From Casuarina equisetifolia (taxonomy: Eukaryota > Streptophyta > Magnoliopsida > Fagales > Casuarinaceae), in NCBI GenBank assembly GCA_028551475.1, contig CM052357.1, positions 12,757,931-12,821,930 of the forward strand: a stretch of DNA of 64,000 nucleotides. The letters run 5' to 3'. The position numbers and the translations under genes are program-made. Of the stretch, positions 15,601 through 28,817 are shown piece after piece. The notes beneath the pieces were generated by a model. That model was given only the letters and a program-made list of their open reading frames with translations, had not been told where the DNA came from and made no database searches. Each line of letters begins with the position of its first letter. The first letter of the stretch is position 1.

Positions 15601-17789
15601 GATCTTAAGTGTCAAAGATCCCATCTGATCATCTCCCACCCCAGTCCCTGGCAAGGTTTTCTGAAGCTCCACACTTTTAAAAAGAAACATAAGGATGAGA
15701 ACCTGCACATATTTGCTATTATCCCCACAACAGACAAAATGCAGTTGCTGAGAAAACGTGAGACTCCTTAACAACCAGGGGTAAGAACAGTATGGGAGTG
15801 AATAAATTTCAGCAGGAAAAAAAAAAAAAAAAAAAACCCACTCTTACACGGTACTGAAAAAACAAGTCTGAAATTTTGTTGTTTTCGTAAGAGAACCAAG
15901 ATTCATTCTATCAACTATGGAAACTGGTACAGAGTTTCATGCACAAAAAGCTAGGCCAAAAAAACTTAAGTACCCAAACAGAAAGAAGAAAGCAACTTTC
16001 CACAAAAACCTCCACCATGAGCCTCAACTAAAAGTCCACTTAAAGGCTATAAACTAAAGTCCACCAAACCAAATCACTGCTGCTGTCTTGAAACGCACAT
16101 TAGCACAACAACCAACCAAAACTTAACTGGGCCTGTGATGAGTTAGTTGATGCATTCCCCATGCTAACCAGAAAGTAGCACAGTAAGCTTCCATCAGAGG
16201 GAGCAAACGCATAATGTAAATCAGAAAGTTAAATTAAGTTGAAACATGAATCAACAGGGGTCTTTGACCAAAGAAAAAACTAATTCAGCCTGGTGTTGAA
16301 TCAACTTTGTTCTGGAGAAGAACTTAATTTTCAAGGGTTTGATTACACAATTTACCTAGACTACAATCTTAAAAAAGCTATTGACCACTGGTACACTCAA
16401 GATATTTAAGTATATAAACGCAACAATGTGCATTAGATTACATTTATACTTGAGGTCTATAAAGATATCAACTAAAAATGATTCTCCTCAACAAATAGGA
16501 CAGAAAGAGACTTTACATGATGTAAAAGTTAATCCAAACAAGAGAACTCCACCCCCCCCCCCCCCCAACAAAAATCTCACAAGTTAAACTTTGATGGTAA
16601 CAAGGAAAAGATAGAATAAGTAGCTCATAGAATTTTCGAAGAGAAACACAGCATTAGAAGTCCTGGAATATCTAGGAGAAATAGAGTAACTAAAAAATTG
16701 TGAAATTTTGTAATTTCTAGAAGAGAATATCCAAAGGATGGCTTGTGGGAGCATAAATAGTCTAATTTTGAACGAAAGATCTAACACAATATTATTCATG
16801 TGAAAGCTAGCAAATTTGAAAAATTACGCTTGTTTAAGAACCTGAAACAATTAATAGAAAAAATCTTTGAGCCCTGTACACAGGTACTTATTTTCATATA
16901 AAAAAAATTATTCCACCAAATTTTGAGTCCCAAAATATAGACTATGTGAAACGCTCTGGTTTTATAAGGGAGGGACGAGAAGGGTTATTGATGATGCAGT
17001 AGATCCGAATTTCATTGGGGTTGCCTTCTCAACGCAGCTTGCCCGCATTCACAAAATCGAATCTTTCTCGTTGAGAACAAAGTTTATACAAACCTAATCA
17101 CCAAAACTTGTAAGTAGAGAAATTGAGAATTTAGCTTAACCTTACTAAGAAGACCACTGGAAGGAATTTAGCTTAACCTTACCAAGAAGACCACTGGAAG
17201 GGCATAGATGGTTCGGACGGATCCCTCAATGGACTAGGAAATAGCTTACAGAAGGGTGGTCAGACAGTTAATGTATTGTCTCACAAGTTTATGATTTCTC
17301 CTATCATAAAAGGAAAGGTAATCATTGTGAAGTTGATACTCGTAGAATTTGATTTATTAATCTCCGGCTTGAGGGTAATAGATTCCCATTTCCAGATAAT
17401 CCAAAATAACTCAAACCATACAACCCTAAGATATGCATACACATCTTCAATCTTCTCCACGGCCCAAAAAACCCTTCCCTTGAATTGTGAAATCATTTAA
17501 AGCAACAAAATTGTTGAACGAAAATAGAGAACCAATGACAATAACCAATAAAATCCATGCGAAAGACAGATAGAAAAACAGAAGCCAAATTTCCAATCTA
17601 GGGCAAAACAAGTCAAGAAAACAATTATCCAGTTACAAATGTATAAAATTTCGAGTAAATCTCGGCTACCTCGTAGAGGCTTTTCTCTTGACTTGACGAT
17701 GGATTAAGACTTCCTTGGGGGTCGTTTCCATTTTCCTGAGCTTCTTCTTCTACATCCTCGGAAACCCTAGTTTTCTTTCTCTTCCCCAT
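12694..17789 (-). CDS. DnaJ (J-domain) co-chaperone, J6 / DNAJC9-like
   Basis: Eight exons on the minus strand: 17670-17789, 14482-14580, 14301-14402, 13853-13912, 13653-13759, 13498-13580, 13004-13094 and 12694-12898, coding 288 residues. The J domain spans about residues 37-105 with HPD at 65-67, the motif that triggers Hsp70 ATP hydrolysis. After it comes the conserved segment around [14 protein letters not shown] and [20 protein letters not shown], typical of the DNAJC9 / Arabidopsis J6 family; the C-terminus is lysine/arginine-rich and ends SSKSKRK. Both ends are basic (MGKRKKTR at the start), which suggests a nuclear protein, and animal DNAJC9 is a histone-binding co-chaperone (family knowledge; not shown for this plant gene). 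Intron 1 is 3.1 kb and holds poly-C runs and a 37-bp tandem duplication. All junctions keep frame. Confidence 0.92.
13399..13418. repeat. Poly-C run
   Basis: About 20 consecutive C in the intron between DnaJ exons 6 and 7. A second run of about 15 C lies at 16552-16566 in intron 1. Length is probably polymorphic and prone to sequencing error. Confidence 0.85.
17127..17200. repeat. 37-bp tandem duplication
   Basis: Two head-to-tail copies, 17127-17163 and 17164-17200, both beginning gaatttagcttaacctta and ending ccactggaag, differ at one base (actaag versus accaag). Located in DnaJ intron 1. Confidence 0.92.
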
Positions 17790-19555
17790 GGAAGCCTAAT
17801 AGAGCTTAAAAGTGAAAACTCCCTCGCGGGTTTGTGTGAGAAAGGAAACGAATGAAAGGATCTTCAGCCTTCAAAATCGCCTTCGCTGCGAGGCTTATGT
17901 TTCGGCCACCGAGATTTGTTCCCGCCACTTCGCAATTTGCTTTTGCCTCTTTCCCGCCGTGTACGTTTAGCACACCGAGCAAAATCAGGGCCGCGCCGTC
18001 AAATATTAAATAATTTAGATTAGTGTAATTGATTCCAACTTAGAATAATAACAAAGTACTAGCATCAAATAACACCATTGCTTCCAAAATTAGATTGAGT
18101 TTGAAAGTATGCTCTTTGCGACTTTCCTAAGATGAACATGTGGTTGTATCGTATATTTTTTTGTTATGCTTATTGGATAAGATCGCGCTATATGTAACCT
18201 AACATATGTAATTTTTGAATGAGTATAACAACGGAATGTTAAAAACCATTTAAGGATGGTATAAAATTATTGTAGAATTCCTTTTGCGGAATATTTTTGG
18301 ACACTTAATAAGGTCTGCTAAATTAGGATAACAAAATACTTTACTATGAAGTAGAAATTCTAGCTAGGTTTAAACGCGAATTAGGATTGTATTACATAAG
18401 TCTTCACGTGTTTTGCTGGGCCTCGTAGACTTTACGATGCCAGTGAGATAAAGCAATCTTATATTTTATACAACAAATTTCGGGATTGATTTCATTTAAA
18501 ATACCGAATTCTTGGATGATACTAATAAGAAAACAAATCTTTTATTCAACAATAAATAGCTATGGACTTTATTTTATTTATCTATTATCCTTATTAAAAT
18601 GCCTAAATGTTTTAATTTAAAAGTTAGAATAATATTTTATTTATTTGATCCGCATTATAATGGATAATACTTTTGGTCTAGATCTTTTATCACGGTGTTC
18701 ATACACCTACACATTGAGTAACATTAAGCTGAAGCTCAAATGAGATAAATCAAATTTAATATGAACTTTGATACTATGTTAGAAAAGCCAAACAATATAG
18801 CTTAAGGATTAGAGAAAATTTTATTTATTTAAACTAAATAACAATTTTTTTCTCTTTAGTGTGAGACTTTTGGCCCTTGATATCTCGTGCACATGAGAAG
18901 TTGTCTTAACAATATCATTGTTATACAAATATTGGGCTTAGAATAAGACATGACTTGATTTACGATGCTACATTAGAAAATATAAAACTTAACCCAAAAA
19001 TTAGTTAAAAAGTTAGAGAATATATCATTTATTTACATCTCACTACAAAAGATCATATATTTGATATAAAACTTTTGTTACACACATCCTTGCATGCCAA
19101 GCGATGTTTGACATAATGTCATGCAACAAATTTAGTACGAGTTATATATAATCAAATCATGCTATTAAGACAAGCCAAGCAAAATTGTCATTTGAGAGTT
19201 GTTTTTCTCATCCTCTTGTTCTTATTTTTGTCACGTAGTAAAGTATTTTCTTAATCCTTAAAAACTCCTAGAATCATTTGGAGAAGTTTCATGTAGGATG
19301 ATAAATGGGATGAGCCAGATGGTGGCACTGGTACGCATGAAATAGGCAGGATTCCACGGACAGACCAAGAAAAAGAATGGGCTTCGTCGTCTTGCTGTTA
19401 GGTTAAGTAATCAAAGCAAACTGTGGGCCAAGCCCGCCCCAGTTTTTGACGAGGACAAGGGAAAATGGCGAAGGAGTAAATAGAAGTGCCGCCCGAGGGC
19501 AATGAATCCCGGACCCACCGACTCAGTGGAAAGCGTTTGTTGGCAGAGAAAATGA
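17790..19555. other. Intergenic between divergent DnaJ and SAP genes
   Basis: The left 200 bases hold the DnaJ promoter/leader (minus strand). The remainder is AT-rich with TRIM-like debris near 18768-19077 and no coding signal. Confidence 0.5.
18768..19077 (-). mobile_element. TRIM-like or small LTR element debris (two LTR/PBS-like ends)
   Basis: On the minus strand two similar stretches, about 18768-18870 and 18958-19077, each read '...aaataaat(g/a)...ttctctaa...taagttttatattttctaa' followed by a decayed tRNA-Met primer site (CATAGTATCAAAGTTC in one, GTAGCATCGTAAATC in the other). The order LTR end then primer site, twice, fits nested or tandem LTR remnants. Boundaries are unclear. Confidence 0.4.
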
Positions 19556-20881
19556 GAGTTTTAAATAGGCGAAGAGAGAGAAACTGAGACAGCTTATTAA
19601 CATTGTAACACAACTTCCTCTTTCTCGCTCGTGGTCTTGATTTTACTGCTTATCGTTGGATTATCGCATCGGTTCAGGTGGGATTTTTTGTTTCCGTCGT
19701 TCTTCTAAACGTATTTCCCTATCTTGATTTATGAGTTTCGCCTCTTTGTTGGGAATTTTGTGTATTTGTATTTCTTTGTTACTTTTGAAATATTTACTTG
19801 CCGAAAGAAATCGTTGTTTCCATCCTGCGCACGAAGATCGGCGAGCCCAACGGATGAGACGTTTCTTGGTGTATCCCTTTTTCCCGATTAGGGTTTATCT
19901 TCACTTGTAGAATTATTTAATTACGGAGTATATGCGTTTATGTCCTATTTTTGAGGTTGAGCTGATGCTCTTTGTGGAAAATGGAAAATGGAAAATGGAA
20001 AGTGGAAAATGCTTATGCCTTGGTAGCAATTTTCCCTAGATGTTGTGCAGTAATTCTTTTGTAAGTAATAATGATTGGGACAAGGTCAAAAAGTTAGGAT
20101 TTTTGGTGAACAAATTTTGAATCCGTTTTGAATTTTCTTGGTAGATGTTTGGATATCTGATTTTTCTGTATTTTCTCAAACGTGTAAATCGTTCTGTGAA
20201 ATCCCGTGGGATTGGTGAAGTCAGGCTAGTTTAAGTTAGATGCTCGTTTCATTTGAGCTATATTGTTAGGTCTTTGGATTTATTTTATTTATTTTTATTA
20301 TTATTATTATTATTTTCATCTCAATGAACAAAGTTGATGAATTTATTAGACTTTGTTTGGCTTGTGAAGTAGTTGAACGAAGGAGCTTATAGAAAGTGAA
20401 ACAATCTCTATGTACATAGATCTGCGAGAATGGAAGAATTGCAAGAATCAACTGAGCCCCCCAAACACATGAAGAAAAAAGTTTTATGTTCTGGCTGGTA
20501 TTGTTTGGGTCTTCTTGCTAGTTAAACTCTTTGCAAATATCACTTTGATTCATGAAACTTTTCTTTTTTTCCGTTTTACCTTTCCCAGTTATTATTTTCT
20601 TGAGATGAAGCATTTTGACCTATGTTTTCCTGATGTTATCTAGTTGTTTGTGTTCAAACCGATTCAACTCCATCAGCTTATTTGTTTCTTTGTATGTTCT
20701 TTTTTGTTTTCCTTAGTTGCTTTTTGTCTAGGTACCCAAACTTTCATGTCCTTGTGCGTCTCTTGTATTTCTTTGCCGAGCAACATGGAGTCCTGGATGG
20801 GGGGATAAGGGTTCTTATCTTGCTTCTAGTATATATTTCTGGATCATATGGTGATTTATTTTTTTCAGGAAACTAGAAAAG
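19556..20881 (+). promoter_or_regulatory. SAP gene promoter, leader exon and 5' UTR intron
   Basis: A TATA-like tttaaatagg lies at about 19559-19568, with a transcription start likely near 19590. The leader exon ends ggttcag before GTGGGA at 19678. The acceptor, a T-rich tract ending in CAG at 20868, is 13 bases before the ATG at 20882. This makes a 1.19-kb intron entirely in the 5' UTR, an arrangement common in plant A20/AN1 and polyubiquitin genes, where it often raises expression. It contains a short run of aaaatgg units at about 19977-20010. Confidence 0.65.
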
Positions 20882-21400
20882 ATGGAGTCTCATGATGGGA
20901 CAGGATGCCAGGCACCAGAACGCCCCATTCTTTGTATTAATAACTGTGGCTTCTTTGGAAGGGCAGCCACCATGAATATGTGTTCCAAATGTTATAAGGA
21001 CACGCTTCTGAAGCAGGAACATGCTGAACTTGCAGCATCATCCATTGAAAGCATAGTGAATGGAAACTCAAGTGGTAATGATAAGGAGCCTGTGATTTTG
21101 GTTGATGTGGATGAACGAGCCAAACCAGTGGAGAGAAAATCCTTATCAATGGAACCATTGACTGATTCATCCTCAAGCAACTCTTTTCAGATGCCTTTGA
21201 AAGAGGGCCCCAGTAGATGCACCACTTGTCAAAAGCGTGTTGGTTTAACTGGCTTCAACTGCAAGTGTGGAAACCTATTCTGTGCTGTTCATCGCTATTC
21301 TGACAAGCATGACTGTCCCTTTGATTATAGGAAAACTGCTCAGAATGCTATCGCAAAAGCCAACCCAGTTGTCAAGGCAGAAAAGCTTGACAAAATTTAG
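20882..21400 (+). CDS. A20/AN1 zinc-finger stress-associated protein (SAP)
   Basis: Intronless coding region of 172 residues. The A20 finger has Cys at 18, 22, 34 and 37 (C-x3-C-x11-C-x2-C, context [10 protein letters not shown] and [10 protein letters not shown]). The AN1 finger has Cys/His ligands at 113, 116, 127, 129, 134, 137, 143 and 145 (context [11 protein letters not shown] and [13 protein letters not shown]). The linker is serine-rich and acidic, and the C-terminus ends [12 protein letters not shown], as in the common plant SAP subgroup with one A20 and one AN1. Such proteins bind ubiquitin and some act as E3 ligases; they are induced by cold, salt and drought (family knowledge). 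Length and spacing are normal for the family. The start is set by the ATG just after the leader-intron acceptor and by family N-termini. Confidence 0.96.
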   Translation: MESHDGTGCQAPERPILCINNCGFFGRAATMNMCSKCYKDTLLKQEHAELAASSIESIVNGNSSGNDKEPVILVDVDERAKPVERKSLSMEPLTDSSSSNSFQMPLKEGPSRCTTCQKRVGLTGFNCKCGNLFCAVHRYSDKHDCPFDYRKTAQNAIAKANPVVKAEKLDKI

Positions 21401-24400
21401 TATTGGTAGTTTGAGATTAAGGGTTATGTACTGAAGTATGGTGCTTCTTCTGTATCCATGTATCTTTGTATAATTTGGCTGCCTGTCATGTTAGGTGTCC
21501 TTTACTGATAAAAATGGCTCGATTCATGAGAGTGAGGACATATTTAGGAGAAGTCTTATTCCTTGTTGATTGGTGAGGATTCCTTTATTGGCTTCTGTGT
21601 GTAAGTCTTTATTTCTGGTTTGATGGACATCTGTGGGTTTACGTGTATTGTGAATTCCTGGTTGGTGTGCATTTGTTTCTAGTAGTATGTGGAAAAACGC
21701 CATTTCAGTGCAGGTACAGAACGCTTTATGCGCTTCCTTTAGTATCTGTCATTTGCCAGATAATGAATTTAGGACTGGTCGCATAAACTGGATTTTTGAT
21801 CATTATTCTTATTTTCTCGTTTTCAACAGGTTAGATGTTTTCATTTCCTTTCATGGTTAGGGACTTGGTGGGCGGACTTCTTGTTTTCCTTGGGGTGAGG
21901 ATGCCTCTCCATGGTATGCTTGGAATTACTTATGTTGTGTGTGGTCACCCATAGATCTATATTGATTTTGTATATGGCTCAGCTCAGGTGAAATGTCTGT
22001 TTAGATTATGGCTCAGCAGAGGCGTATGGGTAAGGCTTTCCAGAAACGCTTTTGTAACCAAGAAGGGGACAATCACCTGTGTGGTAATGTAATGTGGTAT
22101 GTTTAGGTGGGCGGGTGAAATCCGAAGTCTTAAAGGGGATTTTGAATTTTGAAGCGGCCGCCGACCTGCACTGGCCGAGTGTATTTAAAGGAACACGGTT
22201 CTGTTTGAAGTGTGTTGGAACGTCGTGCTGAATATATTGATGCTTCTGACCGCCTGGAAAATCAGTACTGTTGATCATATTTTAGAAATAGAATGTTGGA
22301 GTCGCAAGGATTTAGGTAGCTTTGCACTTCATTGTTGAAAATCTCTAGGCTGCCATTGCAAGGATTGAGAAGCTTTGAAACTTTAGATAGGGAAAGTTGG
22401 CCCTTCATTCTTCGACAGTCCCTTAGCTGTTGCAGTAGGATTGGTGATGGGATGTTGTGTAATGTTCTTGTAGAACGTTCTTCAGGTTCTTTTAAGGTAC
22501 ATGTGATGTCGGTGGGGACTTGGAATTGCCTTTAATGATTTTGAAATGGGGCACTGGACTTTTCTATGTTTTATTACCCCTTTTTGTTATGTTATGAACT
22601 ATCACGCGGCTATCAGGCGCTGGTGGAGTGACTATCTCAACGCTGAGGAGCTGACTAGTTTTCTTATGGTCTCAGTGCACGTCTGTGTATGCAGCGTCCC
22701 ATCAAATGACCTCTTCACTTCACCTCCGCCGGGCCGGTTTTGGGGAAATCCAGATGGAAACCCAGGGATGGATCGAAGAAGGTTCTCTTACGACAACTAA
22801 TGTAGATAACGAAGCAAAGAGGTGTGGTGTCATCGTTTAAAGATGCCCATCTCACATGTTTTGGAGTCTGACCTAGGCACCCAGCTGTTGACTGGGTTTT
22901 ACAATTGTGGGGGTGAATTCTCCTTAAGAAAGGAGCGTTTCTGGTTTTTGAGAAATAAAGTCACTCTAGCAATTTGGTTTCTGAGAATAACAGAACAATG
23001 ATGGGGTATGCATCAGCATGCACGTTTTCTTCCCATATTCTTTTCCCTGTGCAACTAAAGAAAGAATGAAAATATTATGTCAGCACTGTCGCATTCTGAA
23101 GGACCTTTTACGGAATGCGGGCCGGAGTTCTTCATCAAATGCGATTTCTGGTCTTTGGCTTGTTTTTTTCCGAGAGGAATGACGTGAGAGCATTGTCTTT
23201 TGCATTTAGCAGCAAGTGTTAGGTTTGCAGTGGGAATATACATCAAAAATATTGACCTGCAATTCTGTACATTCAAGGCCAGATTGCCATTCTGATCATC
23301 TTGCTCGGCTGGTTTTTTTAGCATGATTTGCTTCCCAAAGCACTGTAACGGTGGAGCACGTTATGATGTATCTTTTGCAAGTAACCGGGACACCAAACAG
23401 AAAAATAAGTTGCTTGGGAATAACAAGATGGAAAGGGACGAAAAGAACTCTCTGTTGCTTTTCTTCCCGTGCTTTGTTTGTTAGCGGTTGTGCGATTGCT
23501 TTTCCGATAGGAGATCACCGGGGGAATCATTTGGCAGGGCCGATGTCTGAAAAAGATTGCAATATGCCCTCTAGAAGGCTCCCCAATAAAGGTCTCTTTT
23601 AATGATAAGGCTGCCGAACCGAGTAGGATTTCTCTGTTCTTCTTCAATTATTCAACATCATACTGTGGAACTTGCATGATTTACTTCCACGGCAATAATA
23701 ATATTGGTCAATAGCACACCAAACTTGGTCCTGCTTGTTTGTTGCTCAACATCTCTTCTTTATCTCAAGTACTTCACAAGTTGCCCTCTGTTCTCCAAGA
23801 AGCTGTTTTCACGATGATATAAAAGCTGACTGAACAAGTACATCGTAATTGTCTGTCAATGGCTTCATCTCTCAAACCTTCTACAAAGTGGTTGGAGTTA
23901 CTTTCAGCAGTGCTATGTATTCGGTGCATCTAATACACAAATCAGCACAGATGGCAAAATTGTTTCGATTACATCACTATGTGGACCAATTTGTTTGCCG
24001 TTTTCTTCCAGGCCTTCTCTGAAATGATGCTTGCCACGGTTAATATTGCTCATTGGCAAATGGCAACCCGACCAGCATGCATCAAATTATCACCTTTTCT
24101 AACCTTTTCGGTTGTGGACCAATTTCAATTATTCGAATCAAGTTTTTAGTTAACTTTTCTTTTCTGATTATAGAGTGAAACCCGATTGCTTTCTTTATGT
24201 AGTAAAAAAGAAAGGAAGGGAAAAAAGTTGATGGGCATAAAGGATTACCGAGGGAGCAGCGACATGGGAAGCAATATAAACAATGGACAGAGACGTCCCC
24301 ACCCTCCACCGTCTGCTGAAAGCAATGGTTGTATACACTATGGAGTGCATATTATTAATCCATATAGCTTTCTTCGATGCAATAAGTGAAATTTGATATT

Positions 24401-26856
24401 GGCAATTCTTTCTCAACCCCACTACTTCATGTCTGGTTTCTCCATCAAAGACAAAAAGGGCATCCTTGCAATCCTTTGTTGGGAATTGAGGACCTGTTTC
24501 CTGGGGAATATTGCAAACAAATAGCGCAAACATCCATGTCCCCTCTTTTTTTCTCTCCATCGGTGTCTTATATAACAAATCAAGCAAAGATGTTTGTATC
24601 CTCCATATCCCTCGGATGCTTCGAGCTCTCTCCTCCGATTCGTAAAAGTTGACTCGTTTAGAAGGAACACTATGCTTTTAACTTTTGAAAAGGAACAAAC
24701 TTGAAAGGATTATAAAAGAAAAACAAAGGGTATAAATAACTATTAGTCCTTTGCTTCCAAGAAGAAAAGACCAAATGAAGAATAAACAATGCGTTCCTAA
24801 GTGTAGTCTCGAGGGTTGAACACATTTTTCTATCCATTGACATTCTTAAATATTGAATTACTAGGACTCGGAAAGGAGTGATTATGAATCCTGTGACAAG
24901 TGTGTCTTAGATGGGAGAAAAAAAAATGTACATTAGGAACGTACCATGATTGATTATTCCAAGGCGCTCAGGCTGCAGAGTTTTGGATGGCGTGGTCGAT
25001 GCATGAAAGGGGTTTGACGGGTCAGAGAAGGACTCAAATCCTCACAGACTGTAAAAACATAATATATAGAAAGCTTTGATTACACATTATTGGCCTAGCT
25101 TGTAGGCATGATGATAGGTCGGAGCTGCGTCTGGCTTGACCCATTTTGGATTTTCTTCTGACTCTATTATGGCTTATAGACCAATATCTAGCAATAACCT
25201 GTTTTCTCACCGGCGACAATCTTGATTATCTCGTGTAAACTGTGTTATTCAAAACAAAGCCATAAGCACTGACACCGACGGTTAACGCCGGGTCCTAATT
25301 AGTGTACTTCAGTTAAGCAAGGGATCTGAGTGAACCCACAGGCTAATGAACTTGTAGGATTTGAAAGGGGAAAAAGTGGGGGGGGGGGGGGAGCGCTTAT
25401 TTGCGTTTGTGGATACCAGCGTTTTCCTTCTCAGTGACGTTGCTCTGTGCGATCACAAAAGACAAGCTAATATCTAATAATTAAATTTAGATCCTACAAG
25501 CACTCCCCATGATAGAAGGTATGACGATTGAGGTAGAAATCAAGTGTTTTGACAATGATGTTCTGGTTTTATTGATATATCATAGAAGATATCCGTTGGA
25601 AAAGATAAGCATCATGAAAGAAGAAATAGTATTCAATTAAACCAGCTCAAGAATCGACCGACTCCAGCCAAATTTAAGAATTGAAGAGCTTGATATTACC
25701 CACTTAATAATACCTTCTGGCTTTGATTCATCTTTTACTTTAAAAGAAAAAGAAGAGTAAAATTACTAAAATTAATATTTTAGGTGTCAAAGTAATTCTA
25801 AAATGTAGTTCATGAATTTAAAAGTCTTTTTTTCTCCAATTTTTTTTAACATAAAACTTTTTACGCTCACTTGTATATAAAATATCATTAAGCTTGAGAT
25901 CTTTTGATGTAAACTAAATTTAACACAAGATTTGACAAAAAAAAAAAAAAAAATTCGACTAGCCCGTAATAGAAAAGTCATTTTTGATTTAAACTTTATT
26001 TTAAGATTTTTTTTTTTTTCCAGGTGATTAGAAGCGTATGAACATTCTTATCCGAGTACATTTGATGTGTATTTTATTTGGAAAGTTTTTCAAAAAAGTC
26101 AGAGGGAAAGAAAAGCTTGAAGATGACAAGACAGCAAAATTTTCCACAGATTTTGGCGGGACGTTGCGACAATCGTCGTCCTTTCCCCGACACTTGCGCA
26201 GAAAAAAAAGTCTTAAGTGGAGGCGTAAAAAAGTCAACTTAAAGCAAAAGCCCCGCAGACTCATTTATTTTCACCGCAGCGCTTTTTCACTCTGGACCAT
26301 CGTTCATGTCCCGTTCCTGCAGTTTCCAGTGGACGACAGCCGATTGCCGATAACCCTCACCGGCCCTCTTACTTTTTGCGCAAAAAGCCTGGAAATTTCA
26401 GCCTTTCTCGGTGCTTGTTTTGCTGCTGAATTTCTACCGAGGATGTTCATTTTCACCTACTTTACTTTTGTGGGATCTTTGCTGCTTTTATGAACAAAAT
26501 CAGATGGATCATGATCCTCAGTGGTCGTTGTAGATGTAGGCTACTACCGAGACTAGGCTCCCTAACAAGTTTGAAAAGTCTGAGCAATCCTAGGCTCTCA
26601 AGTCAACAAAGCTGGGACGATGGAGGTTTTCATGATTTGAAGGGTCTGAGATTTTAATCTCCATTCGTGGTATTTTTTGAAAATGCTCACATGCTTTCTC
26701 GAACTCTGTATTTCAAGCTCGAGATTTTCATTTAACATTTAAGTCATTTTTTTTTAAATGTATTAGATAGATTAAAAAATGGCAAGTCTAAAATGTAAAT
26801 TGAAAAAGATAAAAATGTATATATAAAGGAGATCTTTACAAGATCACTTTCTTGTG

Positions 26857-26891
<35 letters not shown>

Positions 26892-28760
26892 TTGTCTTGT
26901 CTCGTGTTAGGCCAAATTTGTTGACTTCATTGCTAGCTACGGAAAAAGAAAAAAAAAATTAGCTAAATAGTCAATATCAGTGCTAACTGTCACTCTAACC
27001 TAACTCAATGACGACTCACACGTCAAAATCCGTACAACGGAAATTGCCAAGACGACTTCTGTCACCATTTTTATTATATCACGACGCAATTCAATTGGTC
27101 CACGAAAGAATTTGGATAAGCATCGGCTTATAAACATGGATGGGATATGTATGTTTACGAAAAAGAAAGGGAGATAAAAACAATTACTATGAGGAAGAAT
27201 TATGTAAAAATTATGAATTTGTCTCAAAATACGAGCGAAAACGTATAATTTATGAAAATAATTGTCGACATTCTTCGACGGAATCAATGATGTTTTGAGA
27301 AAATCTATATAAACGATCGGTGGACACAATTGTCAACATCCGTTGATGGCAGCGACGAAGATTTAGGAAATAAGATGATGTGTCGGACAAACTCCTCCGC
27401 GGTACGCATCTGCCCACCGTTGGATTAGAATCAGAGATGGAGTAGTTCGTCAGTGGAGTCAGAAGTGGGACCCCACGGCTTACGCGGGATTAGCGTATGG
27501 CGTTGACAGCGCGAGATATTTTTAGGACGCACCAGAAGACAGAACACGTTAGAGCATGCAATACTGACCCAAATCAGTCCCTCTCGTGGTTGCTCTTGAA
27601 AACAGTTCCAACGCCGGCACGTGCGAAGTGGACTTTTGTCTCATTCTCCCCCTCCGTCTCGTCGTCGCCCCGCACTCACGGGAAAGTGTTCCTCGGGTCT
27701 CCGTCCTGTTCTTTTCACTCTTTTGTTTCATCGACCATGGCGAACTTCCTTTGACTTTCAGACCTTTCCAACCACCATAGCTTTAGCCCTTCTATCCTCT
27801 TTTTTGTGCTTCTATACCCACAGAAGTTTCAGGCCACTGCTTTACCCTAAACTCTCTTCACGGGCGGCACACAGCATACCATATTCATCATTCTTGTTGA
27901 GAAATATGTGTTTACTTTTCATGACAAAGGTACAACTCGGCCGCTAAGAATCATTAGTAACAGGGGTTTGCAAAATGGGTTCCTGTTTTATCCGTGACGG
28001 TAATTACCGCAGATACTTTTCTATATGGTTGAAATACAGCCAGCCTTCTGAATAAGTTTCTGATATGGCCGGTGAGAGGTCAAATCCTGTCTACTGTTTC
28101 TTAGGATTCGTTTCCAACTTATAATAATGATAACGTTGAAACCAGAACGCAGACAATTATAGAACGGTAAGTCTGTAGCTTGTTTTCACTTTCAGGATGA
28201 ATCTGTCATCCACGCTTTTTTATTGCTTTTCAGGGCGAGGGGCCCCGTGCCTCATTTCACATGCTAAAGTTTCAGCATTACCGAGTAATTGTCTTCTCGG
28301 AAGACATGAAGCTAGGAAACTGTCAAAAAGGAGTTCATCTGACGTCCTTTTGTAAACAATACTGGCATACTGAACTTGGGGATCAATACTTGTGAAGTGT
28401 TCAAAACTTCAAAGTATGATTTGACTCTCATTCAGATTAAACTACACTTCAAATACTGATGAAGGGTGTATGATCAAAGAACTTTTAACGAACTAATTTT
28501 TGCAAGTTGTAAGAAACATTTGATAATTCACTTGTGATCTTAAAGCTACTTTCTCTGAGAGATCATTTTTACTATTTTTCGTCTTCGTTTTGTTTTCTAT
28601 GGAGGTGAGCAGAGGGATCTCTTCGAACTTCTGAAGTATTTTTTTTACGAAGTTTCACCTTTATGAGAAATCCTGAAAAGTGATGGCGACTTTTTGTAAC
28701 TTTTTATGGATGCCCTTGATCCCATCAACATCAGGTTATCTAGTCCTCTGAGCCGCACTC
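21401..28760. other. Gene-poor 7.4-kb spacer
   Basis: Begins with the SAP 3' UTR (probably to about 21.55 kb or further). Beyond that I see no supported gene: the longest frame (26038-26493, 151 codons) is rich in Lys/Arg/Phe and has no recognisable domain. The stretch 22.0-23.0 kb is less AT-rich than its surroundings and could be transcribed non-coding sequence, without direct support. A poly-G run lies at 25378-25391 and a TA microsatellite at 26860-26890. The last kilobase is the upstream region of the receptor kinase. Confidence 0.5.
26860..26890. repeat. TA microsatellite
   Basis: About 31 bases of alternating A and T. Confidence 0.95.
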
Positions 28761-28765
28761 AAGAG

Positions 28766-28772
28766 ATATATA
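28766..28772 (+). promoter_or_regulatory. TATA box of the LRR receptor-like kinase
   Basis: TATATAG lies about 46 bases before the ATG at 28818. With usual spacing, transcription would start near 28797, leaving a leader of only about 20 nucleotides. A more distal start with this as chance sequence cannot be excluded. Confidence 0.45.
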
Positions 28773-28817
28773 GGGAAGATTGAAAAGAACACAACCAAGC
28801 TTTCTCAGTCATCTCTA

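Noticed and set aside
22154..22161. NotI site (gcggccgc) followed by ccgacctgca, resembling a cloning adapter
   Set aside because: Flanking sequence on both sides is continuous plant-like DNA and no vector backbone follows; chance is more likely.
22546..22800. Plus-strand frame of 84 codons ending PPPGRFWGNPDGNPG...
   Set aside because: No family recognised, and no splice sites linking it to other coding segments; could be part of a non-coding transcript.
26038..26493. Plus-strand frame of 151 codons
   Set aside because: Isolated, basic and Phe-rich, no recognisable domain, no upstream promoter or splice support; its length is within chance for a 7-kb spacer.
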